Made by a program: the position numbers and the translations under genes. Shown here one piece after another: positions 11,614 to 27,333 of a stretch of DNA of 64,000 nt. Where the stretch lies: the NCBI GenBank assembly GCA_049999805.1, contig JBNGIO010006248.1:45900-109899 (forward strand), in the 5' to 3' direction. Numbering within the stretch: the stretch's first letter is position 1; each line of letters begins with the position of its first letter. Source of the stretch: Folioceros fuciformis. Its lineage: Eukaryota > Anthocerotophyta > Anthocerotopsida > Anthocerotales. The notes beneath the pieces were generated by a model that worked only from the letters and a program-made list of their open reading frames with translations, was not told where the DNA came from and ran no database searches.

Positions 11614-12570
11614 TCAAACATTGTCTCCTGGAGAAGACCGAGCAGGAGGAAATAAGTGCCAACTCGTCGAGTTGAAGGCTGAAGAATCTGGGAACCTTAT
11701 GTCGTCGATGGGATACTCTATTACCTTGTTACACAGCCGTCTCATATCTTCCCAAGGGGAGTTGGCTTCAACTGAAATGGACGGCGCACGCAGATTTGCT
11801 ATGTAAGAGTTGAAGCTGTTTCCCAGGACGGCTACTTGACTAGTGGTCACCAGGTGCATGTTCGATGCCACCACATTGACGTACAGCTGGAGTGAACAAT
11901 GCGGCATGTAGAACAGGGTGGGCTTTGAGAAAGGCAATTTACCGTCGCAGTTGTCTGTCATCGAACCGCACCCGAGCTCCTCCAGAACTCTGCATTCCAG
12001 CCGCGTAAGGATAGGATCGTGAACCAATACTTGGACGACGTATGGAAGAGACTCTTTACACAACAGTGCAAGGGATAACTGGCACCGTGATCGTTCCGTT
12101 TTGTCTATACTGCCTAATCCATAGACAACCAGCTGAATTTGCCGACCCTTCTCCGGAACTTGGGAATCAAGACCACAACTCTGTCCAAGAGCGTCGTCCG
12201 TAGATGAAGTGACGGGAAACCAGCTCCGGCATTCCGCAAGTTCCAAATTCCTCAGCTGCTCCAAGAATCTCCTGAAAAACTCCGAGGTCTTTACTCTCTC
12301 CTTCGACTTCTTGTACTTCGCCAGTAACTCCTGCTTTTCATGACCAAAATCTTCACCACGGGCGTTGTCTGTGTTCGTTCCTCCCGCCACACTCATCACT
12401 ACCTGTATTTCCTGATCGCACCCTAGGGCTGTTGGACCTTCACCAGCTCCGACCACCTGCAAGATGGTCCTGCTATTGCTTTCGCTCCCTGCAATGCATG
12501 GCGACGGCCGCACTGAAACTCGCAGCCTGTTCTTGCGATACTTCACTACGTGCCACTCCCCGTCTGCCAT
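11614..12570 (-). CDS. SRR1: SRR1-domain protein (SENSITIVITY TO RED LIGHT REDUCED 1)
   Basis: A single-exon frame of 318 residues from the chosen ATG at 12570 (MADGEWHVVKYRKNR, a common SRR1 beginning); the frame also opens at an ATG at 12642. The SRR1 domain is clear: IQLVVYGLGSIDKTERSRCQ, VLVHDPILTRLECRVLEELG, TLFYMPHCSLQLYVNVV, with the conserved YGLGS, DP and MPHC elements. In Arabidopsis SRR1 affects phytochrome B signalling, the clock and flowering; yeast and animal relatives affect haem metabolism. The biochemical activity of the family is not settled. The gene is transcribed in the same direction as tryptophan synthase, about 0.7 kb from its start. Confidence 0.88.
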   Translation of the reverse strand: MADGEWHVVKYRKNRLRVSVRPSPCIAGSESNSRTILQVVGAGEGPTALGCDQEIQVVMSVAGGTNTDNARGEDFGHEKQELLAKYKKSKERVKTSEFFRRFLEQLRNLELAECRSWFPVTSSTDDALGQSCGLDSQVPEKGRQIQLVVYGLGSIDKTERSRCQLSLALLCKESLPYVVQVLVHDPILTRLECRVLEELGCGSMTDNCDGKLPFSKPTLFYMPHCSLQLYVNVVASNMHLVTTSQVAVLGNSFNSYIANLRAPSISVEANSPWEDMRRLCNKVIEYPIDDIRFPDSSAFNSTSWHLFPPARSSPGDNV

Positions 12571-13016
12571 GCTTTTGTGAGCACCCAAATCTGAGCTGAA
12601 AGACTTACAGCTACCTTTTCCCACTGTTCCAACCGGTGCCAACTACAAGGACCTTACCGGCGTCCCAAAAAACGAAACAATCCAATATAATCTGTTTCCC
12701 CGATGTTCACCCCATTCAACTCCTGCACCAAACCGGTTCTCAGAGACCAGGGACTCCAGCCTATGAAAACCACAAAACCACCCCGCCTAGGTCAACGTAC
12801 CATTCCAAGATTTCCATCCACACTCGCCCGACATCCCCAACCTTCCACCTCAACTTCACCTTCGGGCAAGTCGACGGAACCTGCTACATATCACCTGCTG
12901 ATAGCATGCACGATAGGGCATAGACGTGAACTCTACTATACATCACATCGCTTCACTCACCTAAAACAAGCGACAACCACAAACACCAAGAGAAAATCGC
13001 AAAGCACGGCAAATCA

Positions 13017-13034
13017 CTCACTCACTCACTCAAT
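13017..13034. repeat. (CTCA)n microsatellite
   Basis: CTCACTCACTCACTCAATC spans the stop codon (13030-13032, minus) and first 3' UTR bases of the small SEL1-like gene. Slippage here could change the C-terminus of that protein. Confidence 0.7.
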
Positions 13035-13410
13035 CGTCCGACAAGCTTGCAAGAATCATTCTGGCCTCGAACAGAATTTCACCAGCTTTCTCCAGCCAGA
13101 ACCTCCCCTGCGCGTCGGAAAACACAAGCCACTATCAAACGCCCTCCGGCAGCTTCAGATCCGCATCAAACGCGATGCAGAAATGGAGAAACGCCGGTGC
13201 TGCTAGCGAAAAATCCCCAACCTCGACCACGTTACGGGGCACGCCGTAGCCGTGACAATACATCTCTCCCACAAGCATCTGCATGGAAGAGTCACCTCCT
13301 TCTGCAGCCTTCAGCGTGGATTCGAAGAAGCGTCTGACGCAATCTGCCACCACAAGCCGCAGCGGCACGCGCTGCCCTGCCTCTTCTGCTTCTTTGCCCG
13401 TTGCAGCCAT
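13030..13410 (-). CDS. Small SEL1/HCP-like repeat protein
   Basis: Two exons (13410-13231 and 13107-13030, minus) join in phase 0 to 85 residues. The core reads VADCVRRFFESTLKAAEGGD, then MQMLVGEMYCHGYGVPRN and GRFWLEKAGE, matching a plant family of short proteins with one SEL1-like (tetratricopeptide-type) repeat. Such proteins are called HCP-like; their role is unknown to me. The C-terminal tail is shorter than the Ser/Asp-rich tail I recall in seed-plant members. The gene starts 200 bp from the divergent carboxylase gene. Confidence 0.75.
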
Positions 13411-13610
13411 GGCCTTTGATGCTCATAAATCTAGCGATCGGCGAGGCGAAGGAGGCAATTGGTTTATATTCGTCTCCTGCTATCTATTCCGGCGCGCATA
13501 GCATACGTTAGGCTCTTTCCTGTTTCGTAAACATGTAGGCGATGACATACATACGTTATCGGAAACCATTCCTGTTTCGGGGATGTTCGTCGGATGTCTT
13601 TCTGATAAAC
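13411..13610. promoter_or_regulatory. Shared head-to-head promoter region (SEL1-like / PCCA)
   Basis: 200 bp separate the minus-strand ATG at 13410 and the chosen plus-strand ATG at 13611 (an in-frame ATG also lies at 13542). I see no clear TATA box. Such a short space implies a bidirectional promoter by inference. Confidence 0.45.
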
Positions 13611-17861
<4,251 letters not shown>

Positions 17862-18052
17862 CCCGTCTCTGCAATAGAAGACTCAGTTGTCTTGGAAACG
17901 GAAAATGTAGCGGTCGGAACGAACCGAAATACTCCTGTTTAGTTGTATAAATTACTGGTCATACCTACTTTCTCCAAACAATTTGTCAAAAAGGTAGACA
18001 GTGAAGCCATGTACAAGACACGGAGTTGATCTATCAACGACTCTTTCCCTAT
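17862..18052. other. 3' ends of convergent PCCA and SPC3 genes
   Basis: Only about 190 bp separate the stop codons of the plus-strand carboxylase gene and the minus-strand signal peptidase gene, so their 3' UTRs meet or overlap. Nothing else is seen. Confidence 0.5.
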
Positions 18053-19045
18053 CTATCGATATTGCTTAGGCAATCGGTACCCAGTAATCACTTTCTTGTC
18101 CGTAAACATTCGGCCTGTGACAGGCATCACGTTCCAGTACAGGGTTAAGTTAAACTCCAAGCCTCGTAGATTGTTACCCTGTAAGCAAGGCAGATGACGT
18201 CCATCAGCTGAGAACTGCCTTCAACAACTCAACGTGGACAAAAGTATGAATGAATTAATCAATCAATCAAACCTGATCAACAAAAGGATATTTGGTCCTT
18301 GTTCGCCGCAAAATCTTGGCATCTTCTTTCTTCTCTACGATGGCGTCCCAGAGACTAATCTGAACACGGAAGGCGTAGGCATTTTCAGCACTCAACCAAG
18401 TCGACCATGCCCTCATGACTCCTACATTGAGTCAGCCTACCTGGTTGAAAGGATTATCTGGCGTCTCATACTCTGCAGCGAGAAAAACAAAGAGCTGAAA
18501 ACACACACAAACACTCAAACCCTTGAGATAAAACACTTGTTAGTTTTCCGCGACCGAACAAGATACAAGTACAGTACACGCAACCTGCTTCGTGTTCCAG
18601 GTGAAAACCGACTGCAGATCGGCTGAGATGCTCAGAATCAGCCTCGCCTGCAAGCTTACCAGCTCAGCATCCTTGCAATTCAAGAATAACCAGCACGAAG
18701 TTACATGTCACGTGAGAATGCCTCACCTCGTCATTCCCTCCTGGCAGTTTGAGAAAGGACTCAACCCCTAGTATCTGCAACAGCGATTCAGGCTAAATCG
18801 TGGGCAACTCCTGCACAACTACTGAGCTAAGGCTTCCCAATTGGCAAACTCAAAGCAGGCTTCAAAGCGCACACAATCCACACCAACGTTGCAATTGCAT
18901 CTGGTTCTGGTATGCGCACCTGCACTTCCGCCGAGGGTTCAGCACGATGAAACGAATCCGTCACCGAGGCGAGCGCGCAGAGAATGGCAAGAATCGTGAT
19001 GCCGAACGTGACTACCGCATTGGCTCTGAACAACAGGGAATGCAT
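18053..19045 (-). CDS. SPCS3: Signal peptidase complex subunit 3 (SPC22/23)
   Basis: Subunit of the ER signal peptidase complex; a single-pass membrane protein whose lumenal domain supports the catalytic SEC11 subunit. Six exons (minus): 19045-18920, 18774-18727, 18647-18585, 18495-18442, 18359-18273, 18178-18053; every junction is phase 0 and the protein is 167 residues, the family's usual length. It starts [20 protein letters not shown] with the N-terminal membrane segment, then [27 protein letters not shown], and ends [16 protein letters not shown] and [12 protein letters not shown], all diagnostic. The start lies 287 bp from the divergent MED7 frame. Confidence 0.95.
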
Positions 19046-19332
19046 CTTGCCAACGGAGACCGCAGCACCCGCTGTTGCCTCTTCATGCCATTATAGGGGC
19101 CTCAACGCCCCTTTAATGTTTCGATTAACAGCTAAACTAGTTTCAGGCAAGGGTAGGTCAACTAGCCTCCAAATCACGGGCCGGGCTTGATGGGATCAGG
19201 TTGCACCCAGACCTTCTGCTTGGAGCCGGTTCCTCGGTCTGTACCAGAATGCGGCAAGGCAGGCGGCGGAGGTTTTGGCATCTCGAATGCAGTCGGTCGC
19301 TTTGCGTTTAACATCTGGCTGATCGGCGCAGA
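19046..19332. promoter_or_regulatory. Head-to-head intergenic region SPC3 / MED7
   Basis: 287 bp between the SPC3 ATG (minus) and the first MED7 ATG (plus). It contains a palindrome-like GGGGCCTCAACGCCCC at 19096-19111. The MED7 frame has an in-frame stop (TAA) 21-24 bases upstream of its ATG, so the missing MED7 N-terminus is not simply read from here. Confidence 0.4.
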
Positions 19333-19924
19333 ATGAAAGGATGTACGCTGACTCCGGATCACCGGAAGGAATTGAAGCAATTGAATAGCGAATTGATGCT
19401 CAACATGCTGGAGCTGGCGGAGATTCTGGTTAAGAGACCGTCGCAGTATGCACGGAGGGTGGAAGATATGTCCTTGTTTCTGAGGAACATGAATCATCTT
19501 TTGAACTCCCTGCGGCCGCATCAGGTGTGTACTTTTGTCGACGGTGGATACCTGGATGCCTTGTTTGTGTGCGTCTGAGGAAAGCGCAAAGTGATCCAAA
19601 CTTGGGATCTGGCCAGGCACGATCTACCATGATTCAGATGCTGGAGTCACAGATAAAGCGTCGGAAGGAAGCTGTAGAGGATATTCGTAGGTAATGGACT
19701 TGATTGTTGTTGTTGTTGTTTTTCTTTTTTGGGAAGGAAATGGAAGAACAGTCTTAGCAAACTGGAGTATTTTCAGGAGAAGGCAGGAGACTCGGTTGTT
19801 GCTGCAAGAGTCGGAGTCCATGATTCGAGGTTATGTGGACGACAAACAGATCACTGTGGCTTCCTTGCCTGTGCCGATGGACTTCAGCACGAACAAGAGG
19901 GGGGGATCGGGGGCACACGTTTGA
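19333..19924 (+). CDS. MED7: Mediator subunit 7, N-terminally short
   Basis: Subunit of the middle module of the Mediator complex, linking activators to RNA polymerase II; pairs with MED21. Three exons (19333-19524, 19617-19690, 19777-19924) give 137 residues. The coiled-coil core is clear: ELKQLNSELMLNMLELAEIL, RPSQYARRVEDMSLFL, NHLLNSLRPHQ|ARSTMIQMLE, QIKRRKEAVEDIRRRRQE. Arabidopsis MED7 (about 168 residues) carries a proline-rich N-terminal segment (PPPPYYRLY-type) which I could not find upstream. A stop codon precedes the ATG in frame, although GGCGCAG just before the ATG could be a splice acceptor for an unseen first exon. A C-terminal tail of about 25 residues after the coil is unlike family members I know. 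Confidence 0.82.
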
Positions 19925-20149
19925 AACGTCTTAGACGGTCTGTGTTTTGGCCGAGGAAAAAAAAATGTTGTTGGAGCGCTCGGCTAGACGAAGTCTCGAT
20001 TGCGTTTTAGGGTGTTTGTAGTTTAGGGTCTAGGTTGTGTCGTCGATCTTTATTAGTGTGAAGTGGAGGTGTCTGGAGAAGCCCTAACAATTGTAGGGCC
20101 CTGCTTGTTGTCGCGACTGGCATGAGGTGGTCTGGGGTCTTTTGTCGCT

Positions 20150-21466
20150 ATGTCGGATGAGGTACAGAGTCGGAAGAGGCGGAAGACCCAGCCGCCAAGA
20201 CGATCTATATGCACGGACCAGCAGGAGGGGTGTTTGCTGCTCAGCACACTGCCGGAAGATTTGGTGACGGTCGTGTTGTCTAGACTGGCTTTTCACGACC
20301 GTGTTCGGTGCCGCTCCGTCTGCCGCAAATGGAATACGCTAATCAGCAGTCCAACATTCAAGACCCTGTGTGCGCATTTGCCTATGGCGGCCGGGGATAT
20401 TCATTTCCCTGTAATCGGCAAGGGCAGGGTTTGGTTTGGATTCGACATGGTTTGGCAGAAGTGGAGGAGGATGCCGTCCCTGACCTTCCTTCCTGTGGAC
20501 CCTTGCCAACTGGGAAAGCAGGGTTTCTGCATCTTGTCCAGCCACAGGGGCCTGCTATGCGTGCGTCATGTGCAGGGGAGGGATAAGCAGTCCATTTTTG
20601 TCTGCAATCCGATGACGAAAACCTACAAGGCGCTGCCGGCAATGCAGGGATGCAGGCGTCCCGGGGCTGTGCACCTCCAGGTCGCTGAGGATGGCAAGTC
20701 CTACAGCTTGGTTGCGGTCACTTGCGGCCAGCACACGAGCGCGCCGATGCCAGACGCAGGTATGTACGCGCTGTCCATCCGCTTCAGAGGCTTGGGCAGA
20801 ATTCGATTTTCGGGGAATAGGTAGGTTGTGATGGTGTCTGAAGCTCAGGGTTGTGTGGCAGACTATGGGCTAGCTAGGGTGGAAGTTTATGACTCAATTT
20901 CCGGCATATGGACTTTACTTCCCAGCAGCGGAATGCCAACACCGGGCATGCTGTCTGCGAACCCGGCGCAGAGCGTGTTGCATAATGGGTTCGTGTACTT
21001 CTTGGCATACCATCGCATCAACGAGCGTTGGAGCCAGACCTGTCTCGTAGGATACCACCCTGGCCGGCGCTCCTGGACTAGACCTTGTGTTGTGCCGGAC
21101 TCTTGTAACGGGCCGCTGCTGTTGGTGTGCGGTGGAGAGGTGATGCTACTGCAGGCGAACAAGCTGCACATCGGGCAACCCTTGGACATATACCGACTTG
21201 AAGAGAAAGCGGGCAGATGGACTTTGGAGACTAAAACACCAACTCTTCATACACCCGGTTGTCCACTAAGCGAGTGGGACAGATTCAGCGTGGTTGCGCA
21301 TGAGCACTTTATCTGCCTCACTACTCTCACGTCCAGGCAAGTGGTGGTATATGATTCTCGTAGCAGATTATGGGAGAGTTGGCCCAAGTTCCCATGCACT
21401 TGGACGTCTGGCTTCTACAATCCTCCGTCTATGACATACGAGTATGGTGCTACCACGAGAGTCTGA
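20150..21466 (+). CDS. F-box protein with kelch/galactose-oxidase-like C-terminus
   Basis: Likely substrate receptor of an SCF ubiquitin ligase. Two exons, 20150-20759 and 20844-21466; the 84-bp intron (GTATGT...CTGAAG) contains an in-frame TAG, so splicing is required, and both ends are phase 1. A basic start (RKRRKTQPPRR) precedes the F-box at about residues 30-75 (LPEDLVTVVLSRLAFHDRVRCRSVCRKWN). The rest resembles plant F-box-associated/kelch regions: VCNPMTKTYKALP, VEVYDSISGIWTLLPSSG, LAYHRINERW and VVVYDSRSRLWESWP. About 410 residues. The substrate cannot be told from sequence. Confidence 0.88.
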
Positions 21467-21789
21467 TATCAGAGGGTACTATTCTGGATATGCTCTCAAT
21501 TTTTTCTGTACATAGTGGTGCAGCTGAATGTATTTGGGCGTGTGGGAGTAAAGCGCTATCACAATGGAGGGAGACGCCCTCTCTGGCCGAGTGCGTCCTA
21601 GCCTTTGTATCTGCTGCATCCAGACTTCTATCACCTCCTCCAGACAAAGATGTGCAGACTTAATGACAAAAAATGGTGCTCACGCTGTGCGTGGCCCGAA
21701 CAGTTACTTGTACTCAGGCACCACAAGACCTAACTCGTGACGCCGGGTTTAAGGCCTAAATCAGATATTACCATAGCTTTACCTCGTCT

Positions 21790-23209
21790 CTAGTAATATA
21801 TGGTCCGGGTGCGATGATGCGGAGGCATGTCTTCTGTTGTCTCTAATATTCCGGAGGACCAAAGCCACCAGTCGAGGTGTACGCTGAGAACCTGCGCAGA
21901 CAGTCTGTGAGCACAAAATAAATAACGACAAAGGCGACTACGGGCCACACCGACTTGCTCCCACCTCTTTCCTGGCTCTGGCTCGGAGTTGCTCCCGAAG
22001 CTTTTCGACAGCTGTAATGGTGCACGCACGAATTTCCACCTCCTCCTCCGAGCCCGAGGCGATTTCTTGCTGCTCATCCACTGTCCTGGCAAGTGATGAG
22101 CTGAAGGTGAGTACTCCCCAATGCCTTAGAACAGCGGGCACCACGTAGTCAGCAAACATAGTTATCGATGCCATGTCTTCGAATCGGCCGAGGTCCTCTC
22201 CGTTGAAAGCACCCCACACATCGGCGACAAAAATTTGGGCCCTTTTGTACAGAAAGATCTGATGTCCCTTGTAAACGCAGTGGTCTCTGAAACCTGCGTA
22301 AGCGGCAAGCGGCAACGTCAGCGTGTCCCGCAGATCCATAGGCAGGGTGCGACTCAGATTAAATGCCTCGTACCAGGAAAGTGCTGCGTGACAAGATGAA
22401 CGAGTGTCACCGCAGATTGTTTGGCAGCAGCCACAAGGTTAGCTGCTTGGCCGTTGAAGCTCATTTCTAGTTCTGCTCCCAGCTGTCACAGATAAACATC
22501 AGAGTGAGCGATTGTTGTTGCAAGCACAAGGTAAGACAGAAGTTGCGAGCAAAAAGTGAGTAAGACGTTGTGTCTTCACCTCATTCAGAAGGCGAGCCCG
22601 CTCGTCTTCTAGAGGAAGGGGGCGAGGCCACTGAATCAACTCTCGCAACTTAGGACCTGCAGAACAACTGTCAAAACCCTCGGAAGTCGCGCAGCATGAT
22701 ACGAAGTTGACTGATACGGAGCTCACCGGTATAAGCTTGCAAAACACCAGCCTCCAACACAGTGGGGTCGTTCTTCAAGGCATTGGTTAATCCAGCAGCA
22801 AGATGGTCGTATTGCAAATCGGGATCTGAAACCGAAAAATGACCTTACGGATGACGTGAAAAGCATTCGCACAGCTGCTGCATCGATGGACTGGGAGACG
22901 TGAAGTACCAGGCCAAAAGCAGAAGTTGAGAGCATCAAGCACCAGCAAGTACTGCGCGGTAAGCGGGCCTCCATCAAAATAGTGGATGCCTTCGAAGTCC
23001 CACTTCACATTGGGAACTTGATAACCAATATGCTCTGCAATCTTCTCAATCCCTGCGAGCAACAGCATTCCCGCTTCAGTGGCCTTCCTACACGGAAAAG
23101 TGCACTTGCTGCTTGCAGTGTAACACTTCATACCCTCAAGATTGATGGAGACATGTGATGCATGGCTGGCAACCCATTCCGAAGTTGCACGGACAACGTC
23201 CACACCCAT
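21790..23209 (-). CDS. QNG1: Queuosine salvage protein (DUF2419; queuosine 5'-phosphate N-glycosylase type)
   Basis: Homologues release queuine from queuosine 5'-phosphate so it can be reused in tRNA modification. Seven exons (minus): 23209-23134, 23052-22909, 22825-22727, 22656-22580, 22482-22374, 22293-21965, 21891-21790; all phases close, giving 311 residues (human about 340). Diagnostic stretches: VRATSEWVASHASHV near the start, FDGGPLTAQYLLVLDALNFC, FLYKRAQIFVADVWGAF, SITMFADYVVPAVLRHWG, EVEIRACTITAVEKLRE and the C-terminal HHRTRTIYY. The start at 23209 (MGVDVVRATSEW) is chosen by comparison with plant members; the frame is open further upstream. Eukaryotes cannot make queuine, so salvage is expected. 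Confidence 0.9.
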
Positions 23210-24013
23210 GACGCCAGGTCGAATTGGATTCACCTTCTGAAACAACATTGTGAGGAACATACGTGAGATGAACTCAGCATTTCGTTTACTCTCCACGTAC
23301 TCCCCATAGCATGTTGTAATTGCGTGACAACTTAAGAAACCATGGAGAACATTGCGGTAGACTTTTCAGGAGATTCCTACAATAAAATACCCAGCAGTTA
23401 AGTCGCCACCTCTGTGGATAACATCCGAAAGAAGCTCTCCCCTTTAGCGTCTTGCCTCTGCAACTGCAAAGAAGGGACGTAGTTGCAAGTCCAGACAGAA
23501 AACCAAAACAAACATGAACAGACTATGGTTTGGTTTCCAGGGCTAAGTCTCGTATCCCCGATTTCTTTCCCCCACGGCGAGCACAGAAAACATGCTGCAG
23601 CTTTTCGCAAGAAACCACGAAACAGACTGCACCACAAGCGGCCCCGCACCTTCCACCGCGCCACTCACAACGCAGATGCCGCCGCACTCGGCAGAATCCG
23701 AGTGGAGCCGTTTCTTTGGAAAAAAAACGTGTATCGGCTCAGACAGGAAAAGGTTCGGTACCTGGTACGGACCAGCGCACGTTTTCGGTGGAGGAGAATG
23801 TTGGGGACCAGGGAACAGACAGTCCTTAAGTTGTGAGGACCGAGAAAAGGGCGCAACATCCAGCAGTACAGGCTCTTGGGCTTCCTCGTTTGTACAGATG
23901 TACTGTACATAGGAAAGGGATGCTATCTTGAAGAAGAAGACGATGCTTTAGAAGGCGAGGAAAGATACCGCTTAAATTAGATGTAGACGAAAGGTATGAC
24001 GTACACAATGTGC
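23210..24013. other. Intergenic: QNG1 leader and amylase 3' region
   Basis: About 800 bp between the QNG1 start and the amylase stop, both minus-strand genes. Several overlapping plus-strand frames (23480-23910) have no recognisable content. It most likely holds the QNG1 promoter and the amylase 3' UTR. Confidence 0.4.
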
Positions 24014-26778
24014 TCATTTCTCCCACACTGCATAACTTTCTCCAGAAGTTGCTACTTTCCACTCAGCTCCAGGACTCCAGCTGCCCTCCCCTAGTTTCAT
24101 GCACAGGTTACCTCCTATTGCTGCTGCATAGAGCTCAGCATTTGCTTCGTAAATTACAACTGGGGACCTGCTATGGATGTCACACCGTCTTCTAACAGAG
24201 ATCTGCACACCGTGTGTTGAAGCAACAGTGAGTGTAAACAAGGATGGTACATTCGGAATGAGAAAAGGAGGGCCAAGAAAGCTGGGTACCAGAGTTCCAA
24301 TGGCCGTGCAAATCTCGTTACCCCACAGGAAGATGTGATCATAGAAAACAGTAGGTTGTCCTGGATGTGTCAATATGTAGGCGTAACCCTGCAGATGTAA
24401 GACAGAAGACCAACGATGGAGAAGGCTGCTTGACATTAAAACAGACTGTTCGAGAGGAGGGAGAGGACCAAACCTGCATAACATGTTCACTCGGGAATGG
24501 CCAGTGGGCCTGTGACAGAGAGAACGATAAGGTGAATAACAGGGTGGCTTGTTTATAAGCAAGGGGGGAGGGGGGCCAAGTTTACGGAGGTAAACACATA
24601 ACCTGAGAGGAGCCTGTGTCGTGATTGTCTACAAATGTTACAGCTCTGGAGGGCCACATACCCAGAACACCAGATGGGCGACTTTTACTGTCTCGAAGTC
24701 GCCACCATTCCTTCTTGGCCACAGCTTCCTGGACAAACTTGGAGCAGTTAGCAACTTGCCTCAGAACTGATGAGAACGTAACATTCATACTCCTGCTCAT
24801 ACCTGCAGAATAGCTTTTGTCGTGAAATCAAAGGCTGAAGCTAGGCCACCAGTGCCATCTATCCAGTCAACAATTCTCTGCCGATGGCTGTCTGTCACCG
24901 TCATCACACTTCAGCAGATATGTCAGCGGCAAATATAAGTCGCACGTTGTTCGTGAGGTAAAGAGCTAGACCTGTTTGACACATCATTGGAGAGAGTGCT
25001 CAACCGAATGGCACTGTACCTTGATCAGCATCGAGTACAAACTCCGGGCCAATATAGCTACACGAATCCCAGTACTCCCCAACAGAAAACTGTGGATTTG
25101 AAGCCTCGATATACCCCTTGACATACCCTGGACTGTACCTGCTGGCCGCCAATCGGAAATCACGGACAAGCCCCGAGGTTCCAGAACATGCAAAACCACA
25201 TATGGTGCTTACCCTTTGGCATAGTCAAACCGGAAAGAGTCGTATCCTACATCCTTGATTAGCCATCGGAGCCATCCTCCAAGGTCATCCCGAACAAACT
25301 TCTGAGTGTGATCGATATTGGGAACTCCTTCAAAAACCACCCCGGTGCTGGGATTACCCTGTTCGTTGAAATACACCCGGATATAAGGCATATACAAAAG
25401 GAAAAGCCTTTCAGCACCATGGAACATGTTTTCGAGAACCCACCAGCCCACCAGTGTCACTTGTTACAGCATGCTCATCCCAAGGTAAAGACATTCCATC
25501 ATATCTATTGTAAATACCCCCGACACCTTGTGTGCTCCCAATACGATGATTGATCACTATGTCTGCTATGGCGTGGACACCATGCTCTTTCATTCTCTGC
25601 AGCAAACTCCTCAGCTCGATTTCAGTGCCATACGCTGAGTTCAGAGCGTAAAAATCTCGAGGGAGGTAACCTAGTCATGTGACGGGAGCAAAAGATTACC
25701 AAGCTGTGAATCAGATATAGGAGCCAACTTGAAACCCTGTAAACCCACCTTCTGGAGCGAAGGATTCAGAGCTAGGCGGAAGCCACATGGAAGTAAAACC
25801 CATAGCAGCAAGCCGTGGGATTTCCTCCGACAGATGCACCCACCAGGCCTTGTTATGAGACTCCCAGTTGAAGCCCTGTCCGACAGATAGGTCGATTAAC
25901 AGTTCCAGACACAAAAATTAAATATGTAGACATTATTCTCCCTGATCCTTAACCTACGTACCTGCAAAATGACTTCCCTTCCCCTAGATGTAATTGTTTC
26001 TCCTGATGCAAAGCTCCAGATCCGTCAGCTCAACCTCTTGCAGCAAAATACGGGATATCAAAGAAGCACGGATAGCCAGACATTCGCTTCACTTTCACCT
26101 GATGGCAAAGTTTTCTCTTCATCGTTTCCTGATGTGGCCTATGATTGACACAAATCCAAAAGTCCACCGTTTAGAGACAGGACCTCCACACCAAACCAAT
26201 AGAAGTACTGATCACGTAACCACTGTATGCAGTTTAGAAAGCACAACCAGATTCTCGTTGTTTCCCTCAGGTGTTCGAGAGCTCAAAGCTTCTACCTATC
26301 GACACCGAGAATTACCGATTAGCTTCATCATCCGGAGCCTCAAATGGAGATCCAGAATTGAACCGAAAACGTCTCCGAAAAATTAGCCTAAACCCCTCAA
26401 TCTCTCAGGACGCAACCAGCTTGGCCATAGTGTTCGAGGGGATTGCCTGCAGCGAAGACTCAGAAGTAGGAAGAATTTCTCCTAGACTAGCCCCCTCCGG
26501 GTGATCACCCTGCTGCGTGCTCTCTGCTGCACCATCGTGCTGAGGCACATAGATGTGATGTAAGCTCAATTTGAGCATGCGCTCTTCGGAAAAGGCCGAT
26601 CTGTGCAGGAAGGGAAAGCTCACAGCTGTACAACCTCATTGCCACACTTCATAGCAGAGAAGAAATGCATCAGCACATCGCCTATCCAAATTGCAATGAT
26701 TGCAGGTGGTCCGACTTACCTGCAGACACAGCCAGCAGATCGAAGCTCCATTGCAGCGGAACTCAAGATCGTGGACAT
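24014..26778 (-). CDS. Alpha-amylase, plastid AMY3-like but without long N-terminal starch-binding region
   Basis: GH13 endo-amylase hydrolysing alpha-1,4 bonds of starch. Fourteen exons (minus): 26778-26720, 26600-26417, 26295-26221, 26138-26099, 26002-25962, 25875-25749, 25670-25444, 25358-25213, 25138-25020, 24891-24803, 24728-24603, 24509-24474, 24388-24290, 24202-24014; phases close to 518 residues. Residues 1 to about 60 ([16 protein letters not shown]) suggest a plastid transit peptide. Catalytic-domain motifs: [47 protein letters not shown] (nucleophile Asp), VGEYWDSC (acid Glu), [11 protein letters not shown] (third Asp), [22 protein letters not shown], and the C-terminal beta-sheet domain ending SYAVWEK. 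Arabidopsis AMY3 has two CBM45 domains in a long N-terminus (total near 890); here only about 120 residues precede the barrel. N-terminal exon choices are less certain than the catalytic ones. Confidence 0.9.
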
Positions 26779-27333
26779 CGTACGCGCGGGGGGTACACAC
26801 AAACAACCTCGGGTAACCTTCTAGCAAGCATTCTAATATAAAAGTTCCCCGGCTTAAAGGCTACTAAGTTGTTGGTTACGACGTGTGGCAATTTGATGCC
26901 GTAGGTGGGAAAGACGCGTGCACGTCCAGGAATAGATTCCAATTGATTCCATTATAAGCTCGACGAGAAAGTAGGTACATCGGCGAGGCTGCCATCCTCG
27001 AAGTTTAACGAGGACAGCATGACAGCATTTAACAACTTCGAAATTGTCCAGAAACACTGCGGGAGATTTCACTTCTCGTGGAGTCGGCACTCCAGCTGAA
27101 TCTGGGAGCACCAAGCAGGACCTAGGAGCCCTACTACCTTCAACATGACCCGACGAACTCATCAGATGACATCGACTTTCCATGTGCATATGCTATGAGC
27201 CCTGCTTCCAAACACAGTTCAAATGTGTCAACTCTTGGGGACTAGAAGTGTCGGCTCTCACTCAATACAGCTGCGATCTAAGAAGGCGGATAAAATACAA
27301 TCAGCAGACATAACCTACCACAATAACCCTTAC

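Noticed and set aside
12636-13206. Plus-strand ORFs of 95-167 codons
   Set aside because: They are shadows over the 5' region of SRR1 and the SEL1-like exons; composition is Thr/Pro/His-rich and no family resemblance is seen.
19170-19620. Minus-strand 148-codon ORF with PKPPPPALP
   Set aside because: Antisense to the MED7 exon; the proline run tempted as the missing MED7 N-terminus but is on the wrong strand.
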